Shown one piece after another: positions 1-10,516 of a DNA stretch of 64,000 nt. Source of the stretch: Plantago ovata (taxonomy: Eukaryota; Streptophyta; Magnoliopsida; Lamiales; Plantaginaceae); contig CM051456.1 in the NCBI GenBank assembly GCA_028274465.1, positions 64,714,753 through 64,778,752 of the forward strand, given 5' to 3'. The position numbers and the translations under genes are program-made. Under the pieces are notes generated by a model, which was given only the letters and a program-made list of their open reading frames with translations, was not told the DNA's origin and did no database searches. Position 1 is the stretch's first letter, and every line of letters starts with the position of its first letter.

Positions 1-1270
1 TGTACTGTTTTACTGGGAATTGTTTTCGTAAACCTTTAACTAAGTTTAAAATCTCTTTGAAAAACTGTTTTATGTGCAAATACTTTTTCTCTTGATGTTA
101 AGAAACTACTTGACTTGATAGCTTATTGGGTTATGTGTTGAGAGACTAACTTAGAGGTCCCGAGTTCGAGCCCCCTCCTTTACCACTTCTCCGCCGACCT
201 TTTATTTTATCCTTTTAGCTTTTTGTTCAACTTCTAGTTAGTGACTAGACACTTCCTGTTTAGGTGCTCCGTCCGCTAGCTCTTAATACGCTCTGCTTTT
301 GAGGATCGTTGCTCGCAAAGTCCAGGTGAGTGTTCACCCCTAAACTTATCTATTTGCGAAAAACTGGAAGGCTATGTGACAATCTGTATCTATTACTATA
401 TATACTGTTTTACTGTATGCTTCCGCGTAAAAGTAACTAAGTCCTAAGGATGACTATTTACATTCCTTGTTTATTGCTACTCTGTTCTGGATTAACTTTT
501 CTGCAGGAACACTTCTCGGTGTTTGATTCTCCGTATCTGTTTGTTCTATATCTGTTTTGTATGTTTTTGTGTGACCGGTCGATTAGGTCGTTATTAGGTA
601 GGCTTGGGTAGTAGAGGACTATTGGGTTTGCTTGATTATTGCCTAGTCTAATCCCTTTTAGGCGCGAGGCAGAAGTCGCTGAGGTCTATTAGGGTCGTAG
701 GTTCTGTTTCCCCATAGTACACGGGGGTTTCTGTTTCTGTCCGGAGTTGTATACCCTCTGGAGGGAGCTATAAGGGCTATTGGGAGTAGGAGCAATAAGG
801 CGGGCTGCGTCAACGGACTTCGACTTATATGTTCTGTCTTTCTGTTCTGTTATCTGTTCTGTTTGTTATATTATTTGCTGAAAAGGATTTTGATTTCAAA
901 AACTGTTTACTTTCTGTTTGTTAACTTAGAACCTCACTGAGATCCTTTATCTCACACTCTCTTTGTTTTCAAAATTCCTTCCTTCCAGATACTACTGAGG
1001 TTGCACGCGAGTAGGATGCCAGCGACTGAGAGAAGGGTCTGGGGTGTCTTTGGGAATTTATTTCAAAATAAGAAGATGGAACTTTTCACTGTCTTCAATA
1101 GTTGTTATTCATTTGATTTCTAAGTTACCGTTGGATATTTACTTGATTCTGTTAGCGCTGTGCGCGTCAAATATTATTATGGCATTTGTTGCCGACCGTT
1201 GTTTTTAAAATTATTTCAGATTTTCTCTTTTCAAGAAATTATTTTATTTTTAAAAACCGATACCGTTATA
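1..1270 (+). repeat. Element A left (5') LTR, 3' portion
   Basis: This is the last ~1.27 kb of the 5' LTR; the rest lies before the window. It matches 5165 to ~6415. The end is placed just before the primer-binding site at 1273. It contains a tRNA-like A box/B box pair (119-172). Confidence 0.85.
119..172 (+). promoter_or_regulatory. Pol III-type A box and B box inside the LTR of A (left copy)
   Basis: TAGCTTATTGG at 119-129 resembles a Pol III A box, and GAGTTCGAGCC at 164-174 resembles a B box, spaced as in tRNA-derived SINE heads. A T-rich stretch follows near 200-215. The same pair is in the right LTR at 5282-5335. I infer a tRNA-derived (SINE-like) piece carried in the LTR; no cloverleaf is evident. 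Confidence 0.45.
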
Positions 1271-1272
1271 GT

Positions 1273-1284
1273 TGGTATCAGAGC
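1273..1284 (+). other. Primer-binding site of A (initiator-Met tRNA)
   Basis: TGGTATCAGAGC is the standard complement to the 3' end of plant initiator methionine tRNA, two bases after the presumed LTR end. Confidence 0.9.
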
Positions 1285-2135
1285 TTGAGTTCAAACTCAA
1301 GCTTGCTAGGATAGGGTCTTCTGGCCTTTGGGGTGCGTGCGAGGGTCCAAGTCGCTGGATTAGATTTTGTAGTCTTCGTTCTGTCTCTTTTAAAGTTGGT
1401 CTTCCACATTAACTCTGAACCGTCATGTTCGTCTGTTAACTGTCCTATTGTTCTGTCTTCCGTCTTCCGAAACTGTCCTACTGATCATTCTGTTTAGCTT
1501 CTACTAGGTTCACAAGCTTCCTATTGCTGCTTTGTTCATTTTCTTTAAGGCGATAATATTGTTTCTTCTAAATGCATGAGTATTTGTTTAAAAATATGTT
1601 TATTTACTATAATGTCATTTGATGCATGTTTTAAGGTTTAAACACTTATATATGCATTTATTTTACTTGTGAAGTTCATACATGATCTTGCTTGGTTCTG
1701 TCATACAATAATCTATTGTTTAACCAAAGTCGACATAAATCACTGGCAGACGGCCGGTTGTTTGAGTGATTCATGTTAACCGAGGTCAAATGACTGATCA
1801 CTTTATGAGAGAACGCTTTTATTGCATGCTTAATGTTTATGAATCTTTTCTATAACATATGAATTGCTACTTATGATTTATCATTGCTTATTCGATTTAT
1901 GTCTGCCTTGCATGCTAGGTTAGACACACTCGAGGATTTACGTGATTAGTTTCTTTCTTCCTTTTGACACCCCTAGTTAGAATTAGACCTTGGTAATTTT
2001 GGTTACTTTCACGCGTCTCTTACTCGTTCACGCTACATTGACATAAGTTAGTGCCTTAGTCCACGTTTGCGCATTTAGATAGTCACACTCGAGAAGGTTA
2101 GTTTACGTTACTGACCTTAGATTAATTGCGATAGG
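1285..2135 (+). other. Untranslated leader of A
   Basis: About 850 bases of T-rich sequence between the primer site and the gag start. No long open frame and no clear motif beyond the family leader is visible. Confidence 0.6.
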
Positions 2136-3305
2136 ATGGCTCCAAGAAACAACACCCACAACGGCAATGTCAATGGCAACACCAATGACAACGACAACAA
2201 CAACAACAATGGTAACAACAACAATGTTGAGAATCAGGACCAAGTGGAGCGGATCATTGTAGCTTTGCGCAACTTCAGTGAGAGCATGCGCAACGTTGGG
2301 CCACCACCTACTCAGCCCGCTCCGCCGCCACTGCCACCGACTCAAACGATCAATCAAGCTGCTGAACGTTTCGCTCGTTTCCATCCCGACAGGTTCGATG
2401 GGGCACCCAATGCCCGCAAAGCTGAGCTTTGGCTGGAGAGCATGGAGAATCTGTTCTCGATCTTACACTACCCTGATGAAAGGAGGATTGAGCTCGCGGC
2501 TTTCCTGTTTGAAGGAGCAGCCAGAAATTGGTGGAGGACAATAGATGCAAGGTGGAGACAAGAGGCAGTTTCCCGCACTTGGGAGAACTTCGAGAAGGAG
2601 TTCATGGATAAGTTCGTGCCTCGCCTAGTTCGCGAAAACAGGAGAGATGAGTTCCAAGACTTGGTGCAAGGAAGAATGAATGTCGCCGATTATGACTCCG
2701 AGTTCATTCGACTGCTGAAGTACGTGCCACACTTTCAGAACGACGAGAGGGAGAATGTTTGCCATTTTGTGAAGGGTCTGAACTCAGAGATCCGTTACAG
2801 CCTGTTCGGGACTGACATGCCCACCTACATTAAGGCAGTGGAGTTAGCTGCGGAGGTAGAAAGTGGTCTAGGAGAACTCGAGAGCTTTGAACCTCAACGA
2901 TCTCGGAAAAGGAGTTCTTATCACAGGAGTAGAAAGGATGGCAAGGGTCGTCGGTCCCCATCCAAGTATTCTCGCCGCCCACAGGAAAGTCGATCTCGTC
3001 ATGTGGCCGAAAGTACTGAACAACCATCTCGAAGAAATTGCAATTTCTGCGGAGGCACAGCCCATGAGGAGAAGAACTGTTGGAGGAAGCAAAGTGTATG
3101 TCTGGCATGTGGAAGCAAGGAGCATAAGATCACTGCTTGTCCGCGACGCAACTCCCTGATGGAAGAAGGAAGATCCGGGGGCACCGCTTCAAGGAATCAA
3201 GGAAGTAGTGCGAAGGCCAAGCCAAGAGTCTATAGCATGGTTGGACGTGAGGCTCTGTCAGCAAATGTGGCAAAAGGTACGCACGTCTGGACAAACCTCT
3301 TCTAA
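2136..3305 (+). CDS. Gag protein of element A (retrotransposon gag domain, two CCHC zinc knuckles)
   Basis: A 389-residue frame that looks whole. Residues 1-35 are an Asn-rich low-complexity tail (a run of AAC codons). A proline-rich linker follows (about residues 55-70). The retrotransposon gag (capsid-like) domain spans about 80-245, with signatures such as FDGAPNARKAELWLESME and LFEGAARNWW. A basic Ser/Arg-rich segment follows, then two CX2CX4HX4C knuckles, CNFCGGTAHEEKNC and CLACGSKEHKITAC, near residues 302-335. The product would bind and package element RNA into cytoplasmic particles. The start is the first ATG after the leader. The frame ends shortly after the knuckles, about where protease begins in autonomous relatives, so the particles would depend on enzymes supplied in trans. 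Other frames across this stretch are shadows. Confidence 0.9.
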   Translation: MAPRNNTHNGNVNGNTNDNDNNNNNGNNNNVENQDQVERIIVALRNFSESMRNVGPPPTQPAPPPLPPTQTINQAAERFARFHPDRFDGAPNARKAELWLESMENLFSILHYPDERRIELAAFLFEGAARNWWRTIDARWRQEAVSRTWENFEKEFMDKFVPRLVRENRRDEFQDLVQGRMNVADYDSEFIRLLKYVPHFQNDERENVCHFVKGLNSEIRYSLFGTDMPTYIKAVELAAEVESGLGELESFEPQRSRKRSSYHRSRKDGKGRRSPSKYSRRPQESRSRHVAESTEQPSRRNCNFCGGTAHEEKNCWRKQSVCLACGSKEHKITACPRRNSLMEEGRSGGTASRNQGSSAKAKPRVYSMVGREALSANVAKGTHVWTNLF

Positions 3306-3581
3306 GTCGTGTTTGTTTATCGAACTGCACTTCTTTTGCTAGGATAGATTCATTTGAAGGTTAGGTACATGCTTATTGAGGACTTGTTACTTGGAAGCGT
3401 TTGGTTGTAGAGGTAGGCTCCGTTTCCTTTAGGCTAGTTTCGACTTTTATTAACTTTTAACTTGCGAGTTTATTCTTTCATCCGTCATTTCAAGTTGAAG
3501 ACTTTCGATTCCCCGTTCCAAGTTCGTTAGCCTCACGCTAGTTAAGTTTCAAGGATGAAACTTCTTGTAAGGGTGGTGGAG
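3306..3581 (+). other. 3' untranslated segment of A with polypurine tract
   Basis: There is no pol sequence here. The purine-rich AAGGGTGGTGGAG ending at 3581 directly abuts the right LTR and serves as the plus-strand priming tract by position. Confidence 0.7.
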
Positions 3582-6415
3582 TGTAACGCCCCGTATTTTT
3601 TGTATTTATTATTTTATTATTTAATTATTTAATTTAATTAATTAATTATCGGAGTAAATTATTTTATTCGGTAATTATTTAATTTATCTTCCCGCATAAA
3701 TGAATTCGTCATTTGATAGTTCGCGTAAAACTAGTTCGTTCCGTCCCATTGGATCAGCTAGCGATCTGAACTGAGAGGCCCAAGTCATGCTAGCCCAATT
3801 GCTGGCCCAAGCTTCGCGGCCCAACTCTTTGGCCCGTCTGATGGCCCAAGGTTCGAAACCCTAACCCTAATTGTTTTCCCACCGTTCTCATTCCTTTATC
3901 CTTCACGCCTCACCAAAAGAAAAAAGAGAAGAAAGAAAAAAAAGGCTCCCCTCTCTCCCTATTCTCGACCGACTCCGCCGCCGCCGTCGTCGGTCGACCA
4001 GTCCGATCCGCCCCGTTCGCCCCCCGCCGCCGCCGTCATCGGTCGACCAGTCCCATCCGCCCCGTTCGCCACCACGGTTCATCTCCGTCCCGCCGTTTCA
4101 GTTCAGTTCCGCCGCCGGTTCTTGTACGACACAGATCTACTTCTCGGCTGTCATCACGCGCCGTCGCTCCACCCGACCGTGACCCATCCCGTTTCCTCTG
4201 TGCCTTCACGTGCCGCCGCCGTCCATCGCGTTCCCTCTGTTCAGATCTGGCCGCCGAGCTCTGATCTGTTTCCTTTCGCCGCCGTTTCAAATCCGTTCCC
4301 GTTCGATCCCGGTAAGTTTCCAGTTTCGGCTCGGTCCTTGCTCCGCCGGTTCGTAGCCTGCTCTGTTCCGTTCTTCTCCTCCGATCTGTCTGATCAAGCC
4401 ATCTTTGTTCACTTCAATTCGGTAAGGCTCTATCCTTCCCCGTTCTGTTCTGTCTCCTCATCTCTTTTCTTCATTTTGTTATCAAATCTTGATTTGATTT
4501 CGTTCTTTTTATTGAACAGCTTCCATTCGTTTCAGTTTGAAGGTAAAACCCGATTCTTTATGCTTTTTCAGTTATTTTCATTTCTGCTCGGTTTTACCAT
4601 TTTGCCCCTGCTACGAAACTGTTCCGGAAATGAATCTTAGGCCTGGACCTTGACTTGGGTTGACTGCGTATTGACTAGTGTTGACTGACCTTTACTTATG
4701 GGACTGTTTTGGCACTTAGGATTTGTTTGGGGGTTGTTTAGTTATTTCTAAAACCTTTAAGGGACCATTCTGGAATCATTGAGACTTAGTGGCAGTTCTG
4801 TAAATTATGCTTTTGACCTGGACTGATTTGAAGTGCATGTTAAACCGTGGACTGAACCTGGTTGGTGCGAAACTGTGAGCTGATCCGGATTCTTGAGCGT
4901 CGAAAAAATTGTTTTGTTAGTTATTAAAGTTGTTAGGGTTAAACTGTAATTTCTAAAAGTTCAGGACGGTTCTGTACTTTTGGTGGTTTTGGAACTGCTA
5001 GGCTGTTTTGCATATTTAAAACTTGAAGGATTTGTTTGATCTCTGAAACTTGAAGAATGGCCTTTTCTCTAATTAACACTGAAGGGTAAAATAGTAATTT
5101 CACCTTGATCAGTATTTGAGTCATTCTAAACTGGTTTTGGTAGTTGAGAAGGATTTATTCAGTTGTACTGTTTTACTGGGAATTGTTTTCGTAAACCTTT
5201 AATTAAGTTTAAAAGCTCTGTGAAAAACTGTTTTATGTGCAAATACTTTTTCTCTTGATGTTAAGAAACTACTTGACTTGATAGCTTAGTGGGTTATGTG
5301 TTGAGAAACTAACTTAGAGGTCCCGAGTTCGAGCCCCCTCCCCCCACTTCTCCGCCGACCTTTTATTTTATCCTTTTAGCTTTTTGTTCAACTTCTAGTT
5401 AGTGACTAGACACTTCCTGTTTAGGTGCTCCGTCCGCTAGCTCTTAATACGCTCTGCTTTTGAGGATCGTTGCTCGCAAAGTCCAGGTGAGTGTTCACCC
5501 CTAAACTTATCTATTTGCGAAAAACTGGAAGGCTATGTGACAATCTGTATCTATTACTATATATACTGTTTTACTGTATGCTTCCGCGTAAAAGTAACTA
5601 AGTCCTAAGTATGACTATTTACTTTCCTTGTTTATTGCTACTCTGTTCTGGATTAACTTTTCTGCAGGAACACTTCTCGGTGTTTGATTCTCCGTATCTG
5701 TTTGTTTTGTATCTGTTCTGTCTGTTTCTGTGTGACTGGTCGATTAGGTCATAATTAGGTAGGCTTGGGTAGTAGAGGACTATCGGGTTTTCTTGATTAT
5801 TGCCTAGTCTAATCCCTTTTAGGCGCGAGGCGGAAGTCGCTGAGGTCTATTAGGGTCGTAGGTTCTGTTTCCCCAAAGTACACGGGGGTTTCTGTTTCTG
5901 TCCGGGGTTGTATACCCTCTGGAGGGAGCTATAAGGGCTATTGGGAGTAGGATCAATAAGGTGGGCTGCATCAACGGACTTCGACTTATCTGTTCTGTCT
6001 TTCTGTTCTGTTATCTGTTCTGTTTGTTATATTATTTGCTGAAAATGATTTTGATTTCAAAAACTGTTTACTTTCTATTTGTTAACTTAGAACCTCACTG
6101 AGATCCTTTATCTCACACTCTCTTTGTTTTCAAAATTCCTTCCTTCCAGATACTACTGAGGTTGCACGCGAGTAGGATGCCAGCGACTGAGAGAAGGGTC
6201 TGGGGTGTCTTTGGGAATTTATTTCAAACTAAGAAGATGGAACTTTTCACTGCCTTCAATAGTTGTTATTCATTTGATTTCTAAGTTACCGTTGGATATT
6301 TACTTGATTCTGTTAGCGCTGTGCGCGTCAAATATTATTATGGCATTTATTGCCGACCGTTGTTTTTAAGATTATTTCGGATTTTCTCTTTTCAAGAAAT
6401 TATTTTGTTTTCAAG
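3582..6415 (+). repeat. Element A right (3') LTR
   Basis: It begins TGTAACGCCCCGTA, a common start for plant Ty3 LTRs, straight after the polypurine tract. Positions 3582-5164 have no counterpart in the window because the left LTR is cut. From 5165 on it matches 1-1260. It holds a C-rich, CG-rich leader region (about 3870-4400) in which open frames occur by composition. It stops about 20 bases short of the expected end, where antisense element H begins. Confidence 0.85.
5282..5335 (+). promoter_or_regulatory. Pol III-type A box and B box in the right LTR of A
   Basis: TAGCTTAGTGG at 5282-5292 fits the A box consensus better than the left copy, and GAGTTCGAGCC at 5325-5335 fits a B box. The 33-base gap between boxes is typical of tRNA-derived promoters. 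Activity is not shown. Confidence 0.5.
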
Positions 6416-7971
6416 AAATCATCAGCAGGCACGGGAGGTTGCGTAGTTTCAGCAACTTCCGGAGCAACTGCATCTTTTGCTGGAAATTCTTTGTCGTGAA
6501 CTATATTTATCTTGTCATGACTTGGGGAAGGAGAGTCATTGTCAGAATCATCATTTAGTTCAATTGACTTGATTTGCCTAGCATCAGATTCAGTTCTTTG
6601 CTCATGTATGATTAGCTTTTTCATACATTCTGATATTTCTTCTTCAGCAGGCACTCCTTGTGTCTTTTTGTAGAATACAACATGCACTGATTCGTCGATC
6701 TTTTGTGCCTTTTTGTTGTAAACACTATAAGCTTTACTATGCAAGGAGTAACCAAGAAATATCGCTTCGTCTGCCTTTGGTTGAAATGTTCTTAGGTATT
6801 CTCTACCGTTGTTAAGAATGAAACACTTACAACCAAATACTCTTAGATGAGTGATATTAGGATGTCTTCCAACAAACAACTCATATGGAGTTTTGTTATA
6901 TTCCTTAGTAATCAGACATCTGTTTTGAGTGTAGCAGGCGGTATTAATCGCTTCAACCCAGTAAGCCTCACTTATTTCAGTGTCAACAAGCATTGTTCAT
7001 GCGGCTTCTTTTAGGGTGCAATTCTTCCGTTCAGCAACACCGTTTTGTTGAGGTGTCCTTACTGAGGATAACTGATGTTGTATGCCTTTTGAAGTGCAAT
7101 ACTCAATTATGTACTGGTTTACAAACTCAGTACCATGGTCTGTCCTTATGACTTTTACCTTGTCATTTTTCATGACTTCAAGCTTATTCAGCAAGTTAGG
7201 TATTTCAGTCCTTGTTTCAGATTTGTGCTTGATAAATACTACCCAAGTGAATCTTGAATAGTCATCTACCACCACCAGACCATACTTCTTACCAGCATAG
7301 CTTGTTGAAGAAGATTCAAACAAGTCCATGTGCAAGAGTTGTAAAAGTTTTGTAGTTGACGGTACTGCCTTGTTCTTAAAAGAAGATTTGGTTTGCTTAC
7401 CTTGCTGACATGCATTGCAAACACCATCCTTCTTAAAAGTAACCTTAGGTAATCCAACTACAAGTGCCTTTTTAGACAGCTTATTCAGCGTCTTGAAGTT
7501 TAGGTGACTTGTTTGTTTATGCCATAACCATGCTTTTTCAGCAAGGCAATTGTGATCTGAGACAAGGCACTTTTCAACGATTGCTGAAGACCAACCTACG
7601 GTGTACAATCCTCCTGATCTTCTGGCAATCATAATCACCTTCTTTGTCTCGAAATCTAAGAGTTTACATTCATCACTTTTGATTTTGATGAAGTATCCTT
7701 TGTCAGCAAATTGACTCATGCTAAAAAGGTTAAACTTAAGAATTTTCACATAAAGAACTCCCGTAATGGTAATGCATCCTAACTTCACGTCACCATAGCC
7801 TTTTGTAGAACCAGAGCCTCCACCAGCAAACCTTATTGTTGGACCTTTAGACCACCGTCTATAGTTTATAAGGTTATTCTTGTTGCCCGTCATGTGCTTT
7901 CCACAACCGCTGTCAAAGTGCCAGATTGCATCGTTTGTCTCCGTGGCTGAAGTCTGCACAATCAAGAGCAA
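6415..7971 (-). pseudogene. Copia integrase of H (broken)
   Basis: On the minus strand this shows the GAG-pre-integrase/HHCC part (LWHKQTSHLNF ... CNACQQGKQTK), then the integrase core with DDYSRFTWVVF, RTDHGTEFVN and TPQQNGVAERKN around the DDE residues, then the C-terminal part with GCKCFILNN and FLGYS. Integrase would insert the cDNA into chromosomes. The block is broken and stops at the boundary with A. The frame before it includes the protease-like segment WHFDSGCGKHMTG near 7900-7925. Confidence 0.85.
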
Positions 7972-8099
7972 ACAAGTTAATTATCCAATATTGGATGTCC
8001 ATTAACATTTTCAAGAATGCGTCCAGTGGAAACCCAAGTCTTAAGTTTTTCAACTTTGACTTGTTTTCTACTTGCTGAGGAACTAGGAGGTTTTGAGCC

Positions 8100-10409
8100 A
8101 AAAGACTTTTAATTCGTGCTGATCAAATCCACTTTCTGATGTGGTGTCTTGCTCGGTTGACCTTTTTGCTGAACATACTTTTCAGTAAGTTCTTTTCTAG
8201 CAAGGTTCCTTCTAGCCCTAGCATTTTGAGTCTTGTCAGAACTCTTAGGCTTGATTTTGTTCATCTCTTTGAAGTATCTTGCTGACTTTGCTTATACTCG
8301 TGAAAAAGTTGACTTTGCTTGGTTTTGAAACCGAGTCCACTTTTTGGAGAATGCTGAGCTTTTGTGTCAGCAACCTTACTTGATTCAGGTTTGTCAGCAA
8401 AGGTCTTCTGATTACTTTTAGTAATCTTGCCTTTCGTCTTAACAAATTGCTTTTCAGCAACTTGTTTGGCAGAATGCTTTACATCATCCTTTTTCTTTAC
8501 AGTTTGCTTTTCAGCAACCTGTTTTCCTTTTAAAGTCTTGTTACTTTGAGTAGCAACAACGGACTTTACGGTCGTAGGTACTTGATTGCATTTTTCAGCA
8601 ACCTTAATTGACCAAACTGATAGAGTTCTGGTTGACCACTATCAGTAGCACGTACAAAGGAAATCGGTGATTTGTCTTTACTCAAGATTATTACGTCATC
8701 ACCTTCATACGTTGCACCTAAACCTTCTTTCTGAGATGGATCTCTCAAATAAGAGTTTAGTTCAGTCAGCGTATTACTTGCATCAGCATAAGATTTGAAA
8801 TTGATTTTCATCTTTTTCATTTCTTGGATTTCAGCAAGTAACTTTAGAATTGAGGACTCATACTCTTCCAATTCTATTGCCATCTGAGAATTCTTCTCTG
8901 TAGCTTCAACAATCAACTTCTTGAGATGCTTTATTTCAGCATCCTTCTCTTCTGTCTCTTCTTTCAGCAAGACATACTTTTCAGTACTCTGCTTGGTCAG
9001 AGTCTCAGCATTCTGTAGTTTCTCTTGCTGTTTGCTCAGAGTTTTCTCAAATCTTTCGATTTCTCCTTGAATCTTGTCAAGGTCAATCTCGTCTTCACTT
9101 TCTGAGTCAGAGTCAGAGGTAGGATTGTTTACCTGACCGGCCATGAGGCAGAACTCGTAGTTTGACACATCTGGATAAGCTTCCATGGCTATTCCACAAA
9201 CTTCCTTGCCAATCTCTACGTCGAGAGTGGCTTCTTCATCGTCAGTGTCTGAGCTTTCTTCCTCACTGTCTTCGGAGCTTGTATCAATGCACAATGCATC
9301 AATTTTTGCTTGAAGCTTCTTCTTTTCTTCAGCAATAAAAGCTCTTTTGAACTTCTTCTTCTTTTTCAGCAGATTTGCCTTTCAGCAAAGGACAATTTGC
9401 TTTGAAGTGTCCAGGATTTTTGCAGTAAAAGCAGAGATCATTTCCAACTGCTGGTTCTTTTGATGAGGTTGCTTGCTGAGCTTGCTTGCTGAGCTTGCTT
9501 GTTCAACGAGCTAGTCTCATTCTTTTACTTATGGTAGTTGTTACCAAGATGCTTTTTCAGCTTCTCTTTTGCTTTTCGCCTTTCAAGTTCCTTACTGATG
9601 AATTTCTTCATGTTTTCAACAACTAAAGCATTTTCATCAGCAGGCTCTTTATCATTCTTCTTTTCAGAATGACGACTTTGCAGCAAGAGCAATGTTTTGT
9701 GATTTTTCAGCAAACACATTTTCTCTTTGCTTTGTCTCGTAGTTGACAGTATCAAGATGAGAGAACAACTCTGTTGGTGTGATGTCTGGCATTCCTTGAT
9801 TGTAGTAGAAGTTCTGAGTGTGGATCCATTCTTGGTTCAGACTTCTGATGATGGTTTTTACCTTCTCAGAATCTGAGTAAAGATTTCCAACACCCAAGGC
9901 TGCCATCTCACTAACTAGAGTTGTGAATCTGAAGTCCAAGTCTTCCAGTGACTCATTTGTACCTTGTTTAAAGTTCTGGAACTTTAACTTCAGCACTTCG
10001 AGTTTGTTTTCCTTGGTTTTGTCAGATCCAGCACAAAGATCTTGAACCATTTTCCAAGCTTCCTTAGAAGTTTTAGCACCCCACAGTTTGCACTGTATAG
10101 TATTCGGAGTTGATCGAATGATGATGTTTCTTACTTGGCCATCAAGACGGAATCTCTTGGCTTCGTCGGAAGTCCTTTCCTCTCTTGGTTTTGGAACGAC
10201 AGTGTCAACTGGTTCGCCTAAGATAGTTTCCTTTCCAGCTTCTGTGGTTTTGTGAGGAAAACTTCTCTCAACCTTAGTGATCTTGATAGGTCCATCATTA
10301 ATGACAGTAACCATCTCATCACTAATGGCCTCAAGATGTAGCATCATGTTGTTTCGCCATTTTTCGTAGTTTTCCAGCTTCAGCAATGGAGCGTCTCCTA
10401 AATACATCC
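8100..10409 (-). pseudogene. Copia gag of H (UBN2-type gag, CCHC knuckle, coiled coil; broken)
   Basis: Translation on the minus strand begins near 10407 (MYLGDAPLLKLENYEKW). The UBN2-type gag domain covers about 10400-9750, with LEDLDFRFTTLVSEM and KTIIRSLNQEWI. A CCHC knuckle lies near 9430-9375. An acidic Ser/Asp-rich stretch and a long heptad-like coiled coil (EIERFEKTLSKQQEKLQ) lie at about 9300-8750, and a Lys-rich tail follows. It matches the 743-codon frame of F. Several breaks are present. The long tail after the knuckle is typical of SIRE/Maximus-type gag. Confidence 0.85.
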
Positions 10410-10502
10410 TGTCAGCAAAAGACTACAAACTGATCAAGTGAGAGTGATTTACGGAAAGCACCTAAGGGGATCTAGGTTCAGTGCTGAAGGTTAAAGAACC
10501 TG

Positions 10503-10513
10503 GCTCTGATACA
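10503..10513 (-). other. Primer-binding site of H (initiator-Met tRNA type)
   Basis: The reverse complement of GCTCTGATACA lies next to the inner LTR end at 10517 and corresponds to the site TGGTATCAGAGC in F. Confidence 0.7.
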
Positions 10514-10516
10514 ACT

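Larger units (their letters stand above)
1..6415 (+). mobile_element. Element A: gag-only (TR-GAG-like) Ty3-type LTR retrotransposon
   Basis: Positions 1-1260 and 5165-6410 are near-identical direct repeats, namely the tail of a left LTR and the matching tail of a right LTR. Between them come an initiator-Met tRNA primer site, one gag reading frame and a polypurine tract, with no protease, reverse transcriptase or integrase. From the right copy (starting at 3582) the full LTR would be about 2.85 kb, very long for the family. Gag-only plant elements of this kind have been described as TR-GAGs. About 30 differences over 1.26 kb of LTR (2.4%, by eye) suggest roughly one million years. The gag looks whole; the element end is lost where it meets element H. 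No target-site duplication can be seen because both outer ends are missing. Confidence 0.85.

Noticed and set aside
119-172. A tRNA gene
   Set aside because: A and B boxes are present but no cloverleaf or acceptor stem can be drawn, and the sequence repeats in both LTRs.
3871-4640. Open frames of 103 and 172 codons in the A LTR
   Set aside because: They lie in a C-rich LTR region, overlap in different frames, are rich in Arg/Pro/Ser/Phe by composition and show no domain.
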